This document shows, one piece after another, positions 36,100 to 45,220 of a DNA stretch of 64,000 nucleotides. Below the pieces are notes generated by a model. That model was not told the DNA's origin. It saw only the letters and a list, made by a program, of their open reading frames with translations, and ran no database searches. A program made the translations under genes and the position numbers. How positions within the stretch are numbered: position 1 is the first letter of the stretch; each line of letters opens with the position of its first letter. The stretch lies in the NCBI RefSeq assembly GCF_005116675.2, contig NZ_CP050699.1, positions 1,883,001 through 1,947,000 on the forward strand. The letters run 5' to 3'. This stretch comes from Desulfosediminicola ganghwensis (lineage in GTDB: Bacteria > Desulfobacterota > Desulfobulbia > Desulfobulbales > Desulfocapsaceae).

Positions 36100-36174
36100 A
36101 GAACGGGTGCACTCCGATTGCTGCTTGAACAGGATGAATCCGGCCAGCTTGATAGATTCAGATGCGTTCTCCTT

Positions 36175-36215
36175 CGGCAGAGGTGGCGTCGGGATTGTCT
36201 CCGTCACCTCTGCCG
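36175..36215. terminator. Hairpin between convergent porin and binding-protein genes
   Basis: CGGCAGAGGTG pairs with CACCTCTGCCG around a 19-nt loop. No clear T-run. Placed between two convergent stops, so it may act on both. Confidence 0.65.
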
Positions 36216-36227
36216 GGATCAGGTGGG

Positions 36228-37388
36228 TTATGATTCTGTCAATTCAATGCTGCCTGGTGCAAAGATTTCCTCAATTTGTAGATTTCTGCTGCACAGCCCT
36301 TGTTCATGGGAGTAACGAAAGAGGGTTTCAAGAGGTTTGCGATTGGGCGTGATCCCATAAGAATAAAAATTATCCCCCATCAGCTTTTTTGTCTCCTCGA
36401 ACTCCTGACCAATCCAGGGCAGGGAGTCCATCAAGGGCGCAAGTTTGGCAAGGTAGTCATAGGCGACGTGCTTGGCCTGTGAATAGGCAGCAAACACAGC
36501 CCTGATAATCTCCGGGTTGCTTTCCACCAGAGTCCTCTTAATTGCCACAGCGTGCATGATAGGAAAAATGCCGGTCTTGGCGAAGTACCTTTGCTCCACC
36601 GACCTGTAGTCTGGGAAAAGGCGACGGATGTTCGGGTGGCCCTGACGGTAGGCCCGTGGCTCGGCGGCGTGAAAGCAGGCATCAACCTCCCCGGATTCGA
36701 GCAGATCCGACTCATCCCTGCCTTCCGGTCCCATGCTGATGGCAACGCCCTCGGGAAGGATATTTTCCTGTCTGGAGATCTTTCCCGCTTCCTTGGCTGA
36801 AGAGTCTTTTCCGGAAATGACCCACTCTATTTCATCGGGGGCTACCCCATATTCATCCTTGAAGATCCCCCTGATCCAAGTCAGGGAGGTGGAGGAATAG
36901 CCTGCGGTGGCGACTCTCTTGCCCCGTAGATCCTGTGGTTTTGCTATCCCGCGGTCGTTGCGGATGAATACACTCTTGTGTCTGAATGTCCTCAGTGGAA
37001 AGACAGGCAGCAGAGCGTACTGCCGGAAACCCTCATTGGCAAATGCCAGCATGTATGGATGCAGGCCAATTTCGGTAACGTCAAGTGTCTGGGGCCCGCT
37101 GAATACGTGGGTATTGAGGTCGCCAATCCCCGATTCTTCAAATTGAACATTATATCCGGCAATCTCTATACTGCCATCGACCAGCGCTGCTGTCCTGTCG
37201 AATTTGTAGCCGCCTATAAGCAGGCGAGTCTCGCCGTCCCCCTTTTTCGTGCCACCAAATGATGGCGATGGCTTACCGCCAAGAAGAGCCAGCGCTGTGG
37301 CCGTGCCCGCGGTGATCACTGTCGCCTTCAGTAAGCGTCGGCGGGAGAGATCGAGACTACAGGTTGAATTTCCTCTGTTATGTTTCAT
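36228..37388 (-). CDS. Tat-exported binding protein related to 4,5-dihydroxyphthalate decarboxylase (Pht5-like)
   Basis: A 386-residue protein with a twin-arginine signal (SRRRLLKA, residues 15-22) followed by a hydrophobic stretch and an AXA-type end. The mature part has the two-lobed fold typical of this family: GGYKFDRTAALVDGSIEIAG, the FRHKSVFIRNDRGIAKPQDL segment, GKRVATAGYSSTSLTWIRGI and DEYGVAPDEIEWV. Cytoplasmic homologues are annotated as 4,5-dihydroxyphthalate decarboxylase, while exported versions are likely periplasmic solute receptors. The ATG chosen lies four codons after a GTG alternative. It lies about 240 bp downstream of a sulfatase gene in the same direction. Enzymatic activity is not supported; a binding role is more likely. 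Confidence 0.8.
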   Translation of the reverse strand: MKHNRGNSTCSLDLSRRRLLKATVITAGTATALALLGGKPSPSFGGTKKGDGETRLLIGGYKFDRTAALVDGSIEIAGYNVQFEESGIGDLNTHVFSGPQTLDVTEIGLHPYMLAFANEGFRQYALLPVFPLRTFRHKSVFIRNDRGIAKPQDLRGKRVATAGYSSTSLTWIRGIFKDEYGVAPDEIEWVISGKDSSAKEAGKISRQENILPEGVAISMGPEGRDESDLLESGEVDACFHAAEPRAYRQGHPNIRRLFPDYRSVEQRYFAKTGIFPIMHAVAIKRTLVESNPEIIRAVFAAYSQAKHVAYDYLAKLAPLMDSLPWIGQEFEETKKLMGDNFYSYGITPNRKPLETLFRYSHEQGLCSRNLQIEEIFAPGSIELTES

Positions 37389-37628
37389 TCTCTTTTCCAC
37401 TGTGCAGAGGTGGGGGCGATGGGCACCAGTTGAGAATGGACGTGCTACCTGTACCTCTATCGGGGCAGCACCCCTCCGTACTTCAGCAAAACATCATAGC
37501 CGTCCGCCGACCGGCTGGCTTGGCTACTGCCAGCAGATCTATCCTCTCTCATGAAGTAGCTGGGAGAGGATAGGTCTGCGCGCAATTGTGACTGCTTCCA
37601 GGATGACTCCGTTGGAGAACAGCTGGGG

Positions 37629-39344
37629 TTACAGATCACTCGTCGAGAAGGGCAGGGGCTGTCCGCTGACCTCTTCAGGATCGAAGGGAAGCTTTTCAAC
37701 ATCAACCGGTATGGTATAGATCTGCCTGGTTTCGGGGCGTTCATTTTCTATACCTGTCAAGGCCGGACCAGGGGTTGCATCTGGCCGGTTGGGGTATTTC
37801 TCTATCCATAACTCATGGCGCTGGCGCTGACGGTTGAACATGCTCTTGACATGGAACTGCTCGATCATCTCCCCTGTTCGCTCTCTCGGGTCGGTATATA
37901 GATCATAAAACTCGTTCTTTGACAGGCCTGGAGTGGCATTTTTCCAGTCTCGTTTGAAGCGGCCTTTGACCCCGGCCGCCAGATTGGGACCCTGGTAGAT
38001 CATAACGTAATCGCGTCGGCTAAAGCCGTCGCCGTTGAGAAACAGAGAAGTCTGATCGACACCGTCGATGACCCGTTCCGTGGGGATGAACTCCATCGCT
38101 CCGCCTATCCGGGCAAAGGTGGTGAACAGGTCCGAGACATGCAGGATATCGCCAACGATCTGCTGCGGCTCTATTGTCCCGGGCCAGGTGGCAAGGCAGG
38201 GAACCCTGACACCTCCCTCGGTAAAATCGCCTTTACCGCCCGAATAGAGGGTTTCCACCATACCGCGCGGACCGTAATGAATGAACGGACCGTTATCGGC
38301 CATGACCATGACCAGGGTGTTTTCAGCGATACCTTTTTCTTCCAGATGCTTATAGAGTTTTCCAACGAATGCATCGATTTTTACCAACCCCTCAGCGAGA
38401 CCGTTCTTGTTGGCGGTTTTCTTGACCGGATCTCTCGGGTCCGGGATAAAGGAGAGCAGTATCGGCTGATAGGCAATGAAGAACGGCTTGTTGGCGGCAA
38501 CACTCTTATCAATAAAGGCCAGGGTTCTCTTCTGTGCCTCTGTCTCGATATCCCAGTAATTGGTCACTTTAGGAGGGGGACCCCATTCATTGGTCTTGCC
38601 ACCCTTGGTACCTTCCAGAGTCCATACCGAGCCACGGGGCTGCCAGGAGTTATCAATGTCATACTTATCTGTTGCGTACATTTCCGGGTAAAGCCCGGTA
38701 ATGACATTGGCCGATTCAGCTTCTTTCACCCACATGCTCGGAACCTGGTTGTACGGCGTGAAAAAGGCCTCGTCGTATCCCTGGTTATGAGCATAGCTGA
38801 ATTCGGTGTCGCCAAGGTGCCATTTTCCGTAAAAGGCGGTCGCGTAACCGGCCTGGCCCAATACTTCGGCAATTGTGACTTCTTCAGCATCCATTCCCGA
38901 GTATTCTACGGGAAAGGAGACCGTGTGCATACCGCTACGAACGGCGTAGCGGCCAGTCTGGAAGGCGGCGCGGGTGGGAGTACAGGCCGGTTCTGTGTAC
39001 ATGCGCATGAAATTGATACCCTCTTCGGCCATCCTGTTCATGTTTGGTGTCTCAAAGCCACGTACTGCCTGTATTTCCGGGATGCCAACTTCTCCCAGGG
39101 CGGTGTCGTCCCACATGATGTGGATGATGTTGGGGGGGGTTCCAAATTTTTTCCTGAGTTCCGCAAGCCGTTCATCGAGTTCGGTATCTTCTGTGGCCCA
39201 CTTCTCACCGTGCTGGGCCTCAAGGATATAATGCTCAGCGTCGTGGATAATTCCTTCCGGCGGGGTGGCCGCAAAACCACTGCCGGCAAGTAAAAGCACC
39301 ACAGCCATAAGGCAGGGGGCGAATGCTCGATCCAGTTTACGCAT
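37629..39344 (-). CDS. Secreted arylsulfatase-like sulfatase (formylglycine type)
   Basis: A 571-residue type I sulfatase starting at an ATG with a strong GGAGGAGA site. A signal peptide covers about residues 1-25 (LMAVVLLLAGSGFA). Asp79 and Asp80 (IMWDD) bind metal, and the signature PACTPTRAAFQTGRY carries Cys121, the residue converted to formylglycine, and Arg125. AFYGKWHLGD, ADNGPF and YSGGKGDFTEGGVRVP are further active-site blocks. It hydrolyses a sulfate ester, probably in the periplasm, and needs an FGE- or anSME-type maturase encoded elsewhere. The porin and Tat-exported binding protein nearby suggest uptake of a sulfated organic compound. An upstream in-frame start is open but has no ribosome site. 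Confidence 0.92.
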   Translation of the reverse strand: MRKLDRAFAPCLMAVVLLLAGSGFAATPPEGIIHDAEHYILEAQHGEKWATEDTELDERLAELRKKFGTPPNIIHIMWDDTALGEVGIPEIQAVRGFETPNMNRMAEEGINFMRMYTEPACTPTRAAFQTGRYAVRSGMHTVSFPVEYSGMDAEEVTIAEVLGQAGYATAFYGKWHLGDTEFSYAHNQGYDEAFFTPYNQVPSMWVKEAESANVITGLYPEMYATDKYDIDNSWQPRGSVWTLEGTKGGKTNEWGPPPKVTNYWDIETEAQKRTLAFIDKSVAANKPFFIAYQPILLSFIPDPRDPVKKTANKNGLAEGLVKIDAFVGKLYKHLEEKGIAENTLVMVMADNGPFIHYGPRGMVETLYSGGKGDFTEGGVRVPCLATWPGTIEPQQIVGDILHVSDLFTTFARIGGAMEFIPTERVIDGVDQTSLFLNGDGFSRRDYVMIYQGPNLAAGVKGRFKRDWKNATPGLSKNEFYDLYTDPRERTGEMIEQFHVKSMFNRQRQRHELWIEKYPNRPDATPGPALTGIENERPETRQIYTIPVDVEKLPFDPEEVSGQPLPFSTSDL

Positions 39345-39832
39345 GGTCTTCTCCTCCAGGATGGGTTGGGCGAAATTGCCCGTAAGTGAATGCTGATTCA
39401 TCAATTGAAAGGTGCGAAGTACTTCCGCCTCTGCTCTTGCCAGCAGTGAGCTAGAGGACATGATATTCATAACGATAACCTCGCTTCGTTAGGAGGCAAC
39501 TTGCGAGCCTGAAGAAATCTGCTGGCATGATTTAGGTTCGCATGTTTGTCAGGTGTTCAAGCTGCTCTTATCAATTCCCGGAGTTCTGCAAACCAGCTCC
39601 CCTCCCTTTGCCGTTCTTTTTGGATTTTGGGATACCTCTTCTTTTCAGTGAAGTTAAAGCATTAGCGTTTCTGCACTCTTCGTCCGAATAATTGGAGTTG
39701 AAATAGGGTTTATCCGGGGGTTAGGATTAGGTATCTCTTTTCTCCCTACAGCAAGCGATGCAAACCACGTCGCTGGAGTTCCTGCACCCGAGAAGATTCT
39801 GATCAGCCATCTACAAATAGAGGGGAAAAATC
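39345..39832. other. Divergent intergenic region
   Basis: About 490 bp between the sulfatase start and the first gene of the DUF6384 operon. It should hold two divergent promoters; I see no clear one and no gene. Confidence 0.4.
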
Positions 39833-41014
39833 ATGAATGTAACACCGATGCAATATCTGGATAAGGCTATGAGTACCGTCCGCGATATGGGGCTGTTGCC
39901 CGAAGAACCGTCAACCAGGGACGACCCAATGGTGGCACTGCTCAACCAGATAGCCACCATCGACGAGGAAAGGGTTATCGCCATTACACGGACATTGAGC
40001 CAGGCTTCTGTTTTCAATGAAATTGTCAGAGAGCAGGTGCAGGCCATGGAAATAGGCGATCGTTACGAAGAAATAACTGAATCGTTTAACTCCATCAGAG
40101 ACGATGCCAAAAACATGGTGGACCAACTGGCAGACGGTAAGGTTTCAACCTTTGAACGCGTCAACAATATCTGGATGAAGGCGACCAGGGGCGATATCGC
40201 CACGCGATTTGACAAGATCAAGGATGTGTACCTGAGCGTATCGGAATCAACCAATGAGCAGATACAGCGCGAACACCTCATACTCAATGCCTATCAGGAT
40301 TTTCGGGTGGCAGTCAAGCAGAGCGAGATAATGGCGCTGGAGATACTCAATAAGGCGGAAGGGTTGCTGCAGGCGGCTAAAGAGGAGGTTGACAAAGCCA
40401 TGGGTGCGGTTGTCGCCTATGATGGAGGGGATGCCGCAGAGCAGGCCAGATTGGAAATGACCAGGGATGAGAAGATGAGGAGCCTGCAGGATGTGGACAA
40501 ACGGTATCAACTCGCCAAGGACCTCTCCGATAACCTGACAGTAAGCTACAACACCTCGGAGGTGATCATGGCCAGACTGCACCAGACCAACCATGCCAAG
40601 GAGCGGCTCTACTCCCAGGCAGTAACCTTCTTTAGTACCAATGAAACCGTTCTTACGGCCCTTACTGCAAGCTTTACCGGCATGTTCGGTCTGAGCGAGA
40701 GTACGCGCACGGTTGAGGCGATGAAGGAGGGGGTAAGCCAATCTCTTGAGGTGCTTGCTGATGTGGGAGGCGAGATTCAGGAGGCTGCAATCAAGACAGG
40801 CTATGGGCCGACCATCCGGGCGGATGCAGTGAAGAAACTCGTTGACTCTGTGGTGAATTTCCAGGTGAAGAGCCAGTCTATCATTGAAGAGATGCGCAAG
40901 AAAAGTACGGAAAATGCGAACGAGATACGAGAGGCTGTGGAGGATGGTAAGCGCAGAATGGCACAGCTTGCCGAGGAGGGCAAGGGGCTGGTCGTTCCTG
41001 CAGCTGCGCCATGA
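39833..41014 (+). CDS. Helical protein, first gene of DUF6384 operon, unknown function
   Basis: I do not recognise a characterised domain. The 393-residue protein has no signal peptide and no transmembrane segment. It is almost entirely helical with several charged heptad stretches (KMRSLQDVDKRYQLAKDL, FQVKSQSIIEEMRKKS) and a single less polar part around 275-300 (ALTASFTGMFGLSES). The start has a GAGGGG ribosome site. Proteins with this look are sometimes labelled cell surface protein, but nothing here indicates export. Its stop overlaps the next start by 4 nt (ATGA), so translation is coupled. With the two following genes it probably forms one complex. Confidence 0.82.
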   Translation: MNVTPMQYLDKAMSTVRDMGLLPEEPSTRDDPMVALLNQIATIDEERVIAITRTLSQASVFNEIVREQVQAMEIGDRYEEITESFNSIRDDAKNMVDQLADGKVSTFERVNNIWMKATRGDIATRFDKIKDVYLSVSESTNEQIQREHLILNAYQDFRVAVKQSEIMALEILNKAEGLLQAAKEEVDKAMGAVVAYDGGDAAEQARLEMTRDEKMRSLQDVDKRYQLAKDLSDNLTVSYNTSEVIMARLHQTNHAKERLYSQAVTFFSTNETVLTALTASFTGMFGLSESTRTVEAMKEGVSQSLEVLADVGGEIQEAAIKTGYGPTIRADAVKKLVDSVVNFQVKSQSIIEEMRKKSTENANEIREAVEDGKRRMAQLAEEGKGLVVPAAAP

Positions 41015-41916
41015 GTGAGCAGCAGACTGTATCTGAACCCCTTGACGAGGTGATGCTGGCAATGGACGTTGTCGACACCCTTCGTTACCGCTCTCGTCTC
41101 ATCGAGCGGGAGCTGAATGCTGATGTTCGTGATGAGGAACTGAAGCAGAGACTTCGAAAGATCTATAAGGCCCAGGGAATTGAAGTCTCGGACGAGGCCC
41201 TCGATGAGGGAGTCAAGGCCCTTCGCGATGACCGATTCAGCTATCAGCCTCCGACAAAGAGTTTCCAGACCAAGCTGGCAACACTATACGTAAACCGGCA
41301 CAGGTGGGGAAAAGCTGTTCTTGGTGCCCTTACTGTGGTGGGCGTGATACTGGCTTGTTACTACTATCTGGTCGTCGCTCCTGGTATGGGACTGCCAACC
41401 AAGCTGGATTCCGTCTATAAAGACATCAAACAGTCGGCAAAAGTTGACGAGAAGGAGGGGCGGAGGAAGGCTGAGGAACTGTACCAGAGCGCGAAAACCG
41501 CCCTGGAAGCAGGGGACAAGCAGCGAGCCGAACAACTGGTTGAGTCCATGGACGTGATGAACAGCCGCCTCCAGAGCATCTATACCCTACAGATAGTGAA
41601 TAAACCGGGCGAGAAAACGGGGGTATGGCGCGTGCCGGATGCGAACACGTCGGCCCTTAATTACTACATCCTGGTCGAAGCCATCGGGCCAGACGGTTCG
41701 CCGGTGCCGGTGGCGGTGCAGAGTGAGGAAACCGGTCGAACCGAGACGGTGACGACCTGGGGGGTGAGGGTTGATAAGGAGGTGTTTGATTATGTTGCCC
41801 GGGATAAGCTGGACGATGGCATTATCCAGGACAACGTGTTCGGCGTCAAACGGCGCGGCTATCTTGAACCTGAGTACAGGATGAAGACGACAGGTGCAGC
41901 CATAACTTCATGGTAG
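41011..41916 (+). CDS. DUF6384-like single-pass membrane protein
   Basis: A 301-residue protein. The N-terminus (EVMLAMDVVDTLRYRSRLI, then QRLRKIYKAQGIEVSDEALD and a DDRFSYQPP segment) has the pattern of DUF6384. One transmembrane helix at about 101-123 (VLGALTVVGVILACYYYLV) follows the cytoplasmic N-terminal domain. The part after it begins with a charged helical region (KVDEKEGRRKAEELYQSAKT) and ends in a beta-rich domain of about 120 residues. The gene overlaps the previous one by 4 nt and the next starts 9 nt later. Topology suggests an N-in, C-out anchor that could link a cytoplasmic complex to the periplasm. Function unknown. Confidence 0.82.
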   Translation: MSEQQTVSEPLDEVMLAMDVVDTLRYRSRLIERELNADVRDEELKQRLRKIYKAQGIEVSDEALDEGVKALRDDRFSYQPPTKSFQTKLATLYVNRHRWGKAVLGALTVVGVILACYYYLVVAPGMGLPTKLDSVYKDIKQSAKVDEKEGRRKAEELYQSAKTALEAGDKQRAEQLVESMDVMNSRLQSIYTLQIVNKPGEKTGVWRVPDANTSALNYYILVEAIGPDGSPVPVAVQSEETGRTETVTTWGVRVDKEVFDYVARDKLDDGIIQDNVFGVKRRGYLEPEYRMKTTGAAITSW

Positions 41917-41925
41917 GGAAACCCT

Positions 41926-43377
41926 ATGATCAGTGGGCGAGAGACATTGGCGTCGATTGAAAAGGCATTGGTAAGCGAGCGGGACAATGCCCTGAGGCTT
42001 GATCGACAGAATTCAGAATTGACGGAAAAAAAACTCAAGCTTGAACAAGAGGACCTGGAAGACTACCGGCAGCTTGCACGGTTGCGCGTGGATTTGATCA
42101 ACAGGGAGCTGGTGGACAGCAAGCTGGACAGAGCCGAACAGTTAGTAGCCGGTGTTCTTGAAAAGCGTGAGCTGGTAATTGCTGAGATAGACACGGCGCT
42201 TGCGGCTGTTGCCGACCAGCTGCTCCAGAAAACTGGAGAACGCGAGATGCAGGAAGCGGCCGTTGATACACTTGCAGAGAAAATAGATCAGGCTGAAAAA
42301 AAGACCCAGGCAAGATTGCACACCGACCCGGACTATGCGAAGCAGCATTCACAGGCCATCGAAGCAGAGCGTATTGCTGTTCACGCCGAGACCAAGGCAA
42401 GCCAGAGCGAAGAGGAGTTGGAAAGCAAGGGGCAGCCGTACCGTGATGACCAACTGTTCATGTATCTTTGGCAAAAAGGGTATGGCATGGCTGACTACAA
42501 GGCCGGCAGGATTGTCCGGGCACTCGATGGCTGGGTCGCCCGTTTGATTGGCTACAGTGAGGCAAGAGCCAACTACTTTCGGCTTCAGGAGATCCCCGGT
42601 CGCCTGCGCAATCATGCAGATACCTTACGTGACGTGGCTGAAAAAGAGTATGAGATACTCCACGATATGGATAAAAAAGCACGTGAGGAAGATGGCATAA
42701 CGGTATTGGATGACGAATTAGAGAAAGGGCGTAAAATTCTGGAAGATATAGACAAAGAGAGTGAGAGCATCCTGCAGCGGAGGGAGCAGCTGGAGCAGCG
42801 CAAGGCTGAGTTTGCCTCCGGAGACGATGAGCAGTATCGCAATGCAGTTGAGTATATGAGTGGCGAATTGCGGGCCAAGGAGCTGGGGCATTTGCATCTG
42901 GCAGCTCTTTCGACACCTTATCCGGAAGATGATGAAGTCGTGGCCAGACTATTGCAAAGGGATCGAGATAGGGACGAGCTGTCGGACACCATAGTCGAGA
43001 TGAAAGAGCTGCGAAAGAGACATGAGTCAAGGCTGGCTGAGCTGGAACAGGTGAGACGTGAATTCAAACGGCAGCGTTATGATAGTGCTGGTTCCGGTTT
43101 TGCGAGTAGCGAGGTGATTGGGCTGGCTTTGAATGAGTTTCTTCGCGGTATGGCCAGTCGCGATTCTTTCTGGAGAATTCTTGAGCAGCAGCGACGGTAC
43201 CAGAAGAGGCAGGCCAACCCACGCTTTGGTTCAGGGGGGTTTGGTCGCGGTACGGTCTGGGGTGGGGGCTGTGGTATGCCGGGGGGCGGTATGCGCTTTC
43301 CCAATTCCGGCAGAGGTAGACGGGCAGTGAGGCCCCGACCATCAGCAGGTGGATTCCGTACCGGTGGCGGGTTTTAG
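41926..43377 (+). CDS. Coiled-coil protein with glycine/arginine-rich tail, third gene of DUF6384 operon
   Basis: A 483-residue protein without signal peptide or membrane segment. Residues about 10-170 are highly charged coiled coil (REMQEAAVDTLAEKIDQAEK). A more globular segment follows at about 170-225 (DDQLFMYLWQKGYGMADYKA then LDGWVARLIGYSEAR), then coiled coil again to about 390. The last 60 residues are a disordered Gly/Arg tail (GSGGFGRGTVWGGGCGMPGG). Such tails can bind membranes, nucleic acid or promote assembly. It is 9 nt behind the DUF6384 gene and is followed by a strong terminator, so it closes the operon. I do not know its function. Confidence 0.82.
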   Translation: MISGRETLASIEKALVSERDNALRLDRQNSELTEKKLKLEQEDLEDYRQLARLRVDLINRELVDSKLDRAEQLVAGVLEKRELVIAEIDTALAAVADQLLQKTGEREMQEAAVDTLAEKIDQAEKKTQARLHTDPDYAKQHSQAIEAERIAVHAETKASQSEEELESKGQPYRDDQLFMYLWQKGYGMADYKAGRIVRALDGWVARLIGYSEARANYFRLQEIPGRLRNHADTLRDVAEKEYEILHDMDKKAREEDGITVLDDELEKGRKILEDIDKESESILQRREQLEQRKAEFASGDDEQYRNAVEYMSGELRAKELGHLHLAALSTPYPEDDEVVARLLQRDRDRDELSDTIVEMKELRKRHESRLAELEQVRREFKRQRYDSAGSGFASSEVIGLALNEFLRGMASRDSFWRILEQQRRYQKRQANPRFGSGGFGRGTVWGGGCGMPGGGMRFPNSGRGRRAVRPRPSAGGFRTGGGF

Positions 43378-43409
43378 CCTGCACTTTTCAAGAAAGTAAC
43401 GAGAAAATA

Positions 43410-43445
43410 AAAAAGGGTTGCCTCCTGATGGAGACAACCCTTTTT
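43410..43445. terminator. Bidirectional terminator (DUF6384 operon and tRNA copy 1)
   Basis: AAAAAGGGTTG pairs with CAACCCTTTTT, extended by CTCC/GGAG around a TGAT loop. It ends the rightward operon and, on the other strand, the first tRNA gene. Confidence 0.92.
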
Positions 43446-43452
43446 ATCATTT

Positions 43453-43529
<77 letters not shown>

Positions 43530-43541
43530 TTGGAAGGGTGC

Positions 43542-43569
43542 ACTATACACTCATTAGATTTCCTGTCAA
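43542..43569 (-). promoter_or_regulatory. Promoter of tRNA-fMet copy 1
   Basis: TTGACA, 16 bp, TATAGT on the minus strand, with the tRNA 5' end 12 nt past the -10 box. Almost the same upstream sequence recurs at copy 2. Confidence 0.85.
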
Positions 43570-43630
43570 GCGTTATGGCGAGAAAGATACTTTTATTGTG
43601 CTTTTCCTTTTTCGAAGCCAGAACAGAAGC

Positions 43631-44153
43631 CTATTGTTCATGGGCGAGGATATAAAATTTCAGTGGCCCTTTGTACTGATCTACGGCAAGTGATGCTGCC
43701 TTGTCATTACAGTGCAGGGCAAGAGCAAAACCATGGAGATAATCAGCGAGCAGGCACAGCGAGTTGTCGGGAAGGGGCGGGGAGAGTTGCAATGGGGGTG
43801 ATGATCTTCATAAACCTCTTGGTGAAGACCTGGGCTGGGCCATCATCTGTCATGGCCAGCATTGTTTCCAGTATTCCGCTATGGGCATATAGGAAATTGA
43901 GGTAGCTTTTGCAGAGGAGAAGACATTCTTCCTGCCATGATTTCTGGCCGCACGGCATATATATCGATTGCATCAACTCAGCTGTTACGGCATTGAGCAG
44001 GGCGGATTTGTTTGGGAAGTAGTAATAGATTGCCATGGGGTCGACGCCAAGAGTCATTGCGACCTTGCGTATGCTCGGCACTTTTCCCTGTTCTTGCAAT
44101 AAATATGCGACTGACTCGCATATTATGGCTGACTTTGGTTTTGCAAAATTTAT
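43631..44153 (-). pseudogene. TetR/AcrR-family regulator, frameshifted and without a standard start
   Basis: On the minus strand a TetR N-terminal DNA-binding domain is plain: helix-turn-helix VPSIRKVAMTLGVDPMAIYY then YFPNKSALLNAV. Translation upstream continues with sensible TetR sequence (NFAKPKSAIICESVAYLLQEQ) back to an ATA codon at 44153 where ATG would be expected. Around 43765-43797, in a G-rich tract, the frame breaks: the original frame ends at a nearby stop, while the +1 frame continues as DNSLCLLADYLHGFALALHC and ends at 43631 with a typical ligand-domain tail. The span is 523 nt, one more than a multiple of three. Either the gene is decayed or there is a base-calling error; the missing ATG favours decay. 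It lies between two tRNA-fMet genes. Confidence 0.8.
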
Positions 44154-44282
44154 GGTAGGAATAGATGCCCTTCTAATAGGAAAATAGCCTATGAAACTGT
44201 GCTCGGCTTCGGTGGTGAATGGTCATATTCAAAGCCGGTTTTGTATGACTTTGGGGCAGGGGGGACTATTCGGGCGAAAGTC

Positions 44283-44309
44283 GGCTCTCCCTCAAAGAAG
44301 GGGGATGAA
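44283..44309. repeat. 27-bp repeat near tRNA copy 2
   Basis: Identical to 45001-45027 (starts GGCTCTCCCTCAAAGAAGG). Both copies lie just beyond a tRNA-fMet terminator on the minus strand, suggesting that tRNA and flank were duplicated together. Confidence 0.8.
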
Positions 44310-44371
44310 AGTTTTCGGCAGGGCAGGCAGGGAGACTTGCACCTGGTGTTGCTTACAAATTTCCCAATAAA

Positions 44372-44406
44372 AAAAGCGCTTATGGCAGATTGCCATAAGC
44401 GCTTTT
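44372..44406 (-). terminator. Terminator of tRNA-fMet copy 2
   Basis: A perfect 16-bp stem AAAAGCGCTTATGGCA with a 3-nt loop, then T-rich sequence on the minus strand; 7 nt past the tRNA 3' end. Confidence 0.92.
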
Positions 44407-44413
44407 CAAATTT

Positions 44414-44490
<77 letters not shown>

Positions 44491-44502
44491 TTGGAAGGGT
44501 GC

Positions 44503-44530
44503 ACTATACACCCATTGGATTTCCTGTCAA
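44503..44530 (-). promoter_or_regulatory. Promoter of tRNA-fMet copy 2
   Basis: TTGACA, 16 bp, TATAGT on the minus strand; flanks nearly identical to the copy 1 promoter. Confidence 0.85.
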
Positions 44531-45036
44531 TCGTAATTGTGAAGGTAAAGAGTATTTATTATTCTTCTGATCTCATAAGTGGCTAAACAAGGGTGATAAT
44601 GAGGGGGGAAATAAATATACTCCTGCATCACATTCAGCAGGCAGCACACGCGCCACTGAACAGGCAGAAGCGAAACAGCAGGGCTGGTCGGGGCAAATAG
44701 CTATGGCAAGTCCAGGAGAGTCGACTGTGGCCGGCCGAGAGTGCTGTCGGTCAACCGCGCTGGGTTATACGCCGGGTCAGAAACAACTTTTATCTGTGTC
44801 TTTAAAACAGTCTGACTTTATCGTGAAAATTTGCACAATCATGCAACTCTGTCTCTGTCGTTTTGGTGTGGCGCATATCGTTTAAGACGAGGACCGTAAT
44901 GTGCTTCTGGTATGGTGTCTGGCTGGGCGAGCTGTTGGGAGGGGGAAAGGTTTTCGGGCAGGCACTTAGGTCTGTAGATGGCAGGTTATTCAACTTTTAG
45001 GGCTCTCCCTCAAAGAAGGGGGATGAAGCAATAAAA
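44531..45036. other. Spacer between tRNA-fMet copies 2 and 3
   Basis: About 500 bp with no supported gene. Contains one copy of the 27-bp repeat (45001-45027) right before the next terminator. Confidence 0.5.
45001..45027. repeat. 27-bp repeat near tRNA copy 3
   Basis: Second copy of the sequence at 44283-44309. It contains a short CCCT/AGGG inverted repeat. Confidence 0.8.
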
Positions 45037-45068
45037 AAAGGCTTACGATCAGAAGATCGTAAGCCTTT
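45037..45068 (-). terminator. Terminator of tRNA-fMet copy 3
   Basis: A perfect 14-bp stem AAAGGCTTACGATC with a 4-nt loop, followed on the minus strand by a T-run. Confidence 0.92.
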
Positions 45069-45079
45069 CCCATTGGCAT

Positions 45080-45156
<77 letters not shown>

Positions 45157-45168
45157 TTGCAAAAAAAT

Positions 45169-45196
45169 AATATAACTAATGTAACATTTGTGTCAA
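45169..45196 (-). promoter_or_regulatory. Promoter of tRNA-fMet copy 3
   Basis: TTGACA, 16 bp, TATATT on the minus strand. The flanks differ from copies 1 and 2, although box spacing and distance to the tRNA are kept. Confidence 0.8.
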
Positions 45197-45220
45197 TCCA
45201 AAACTGTGAAAACGATATTT

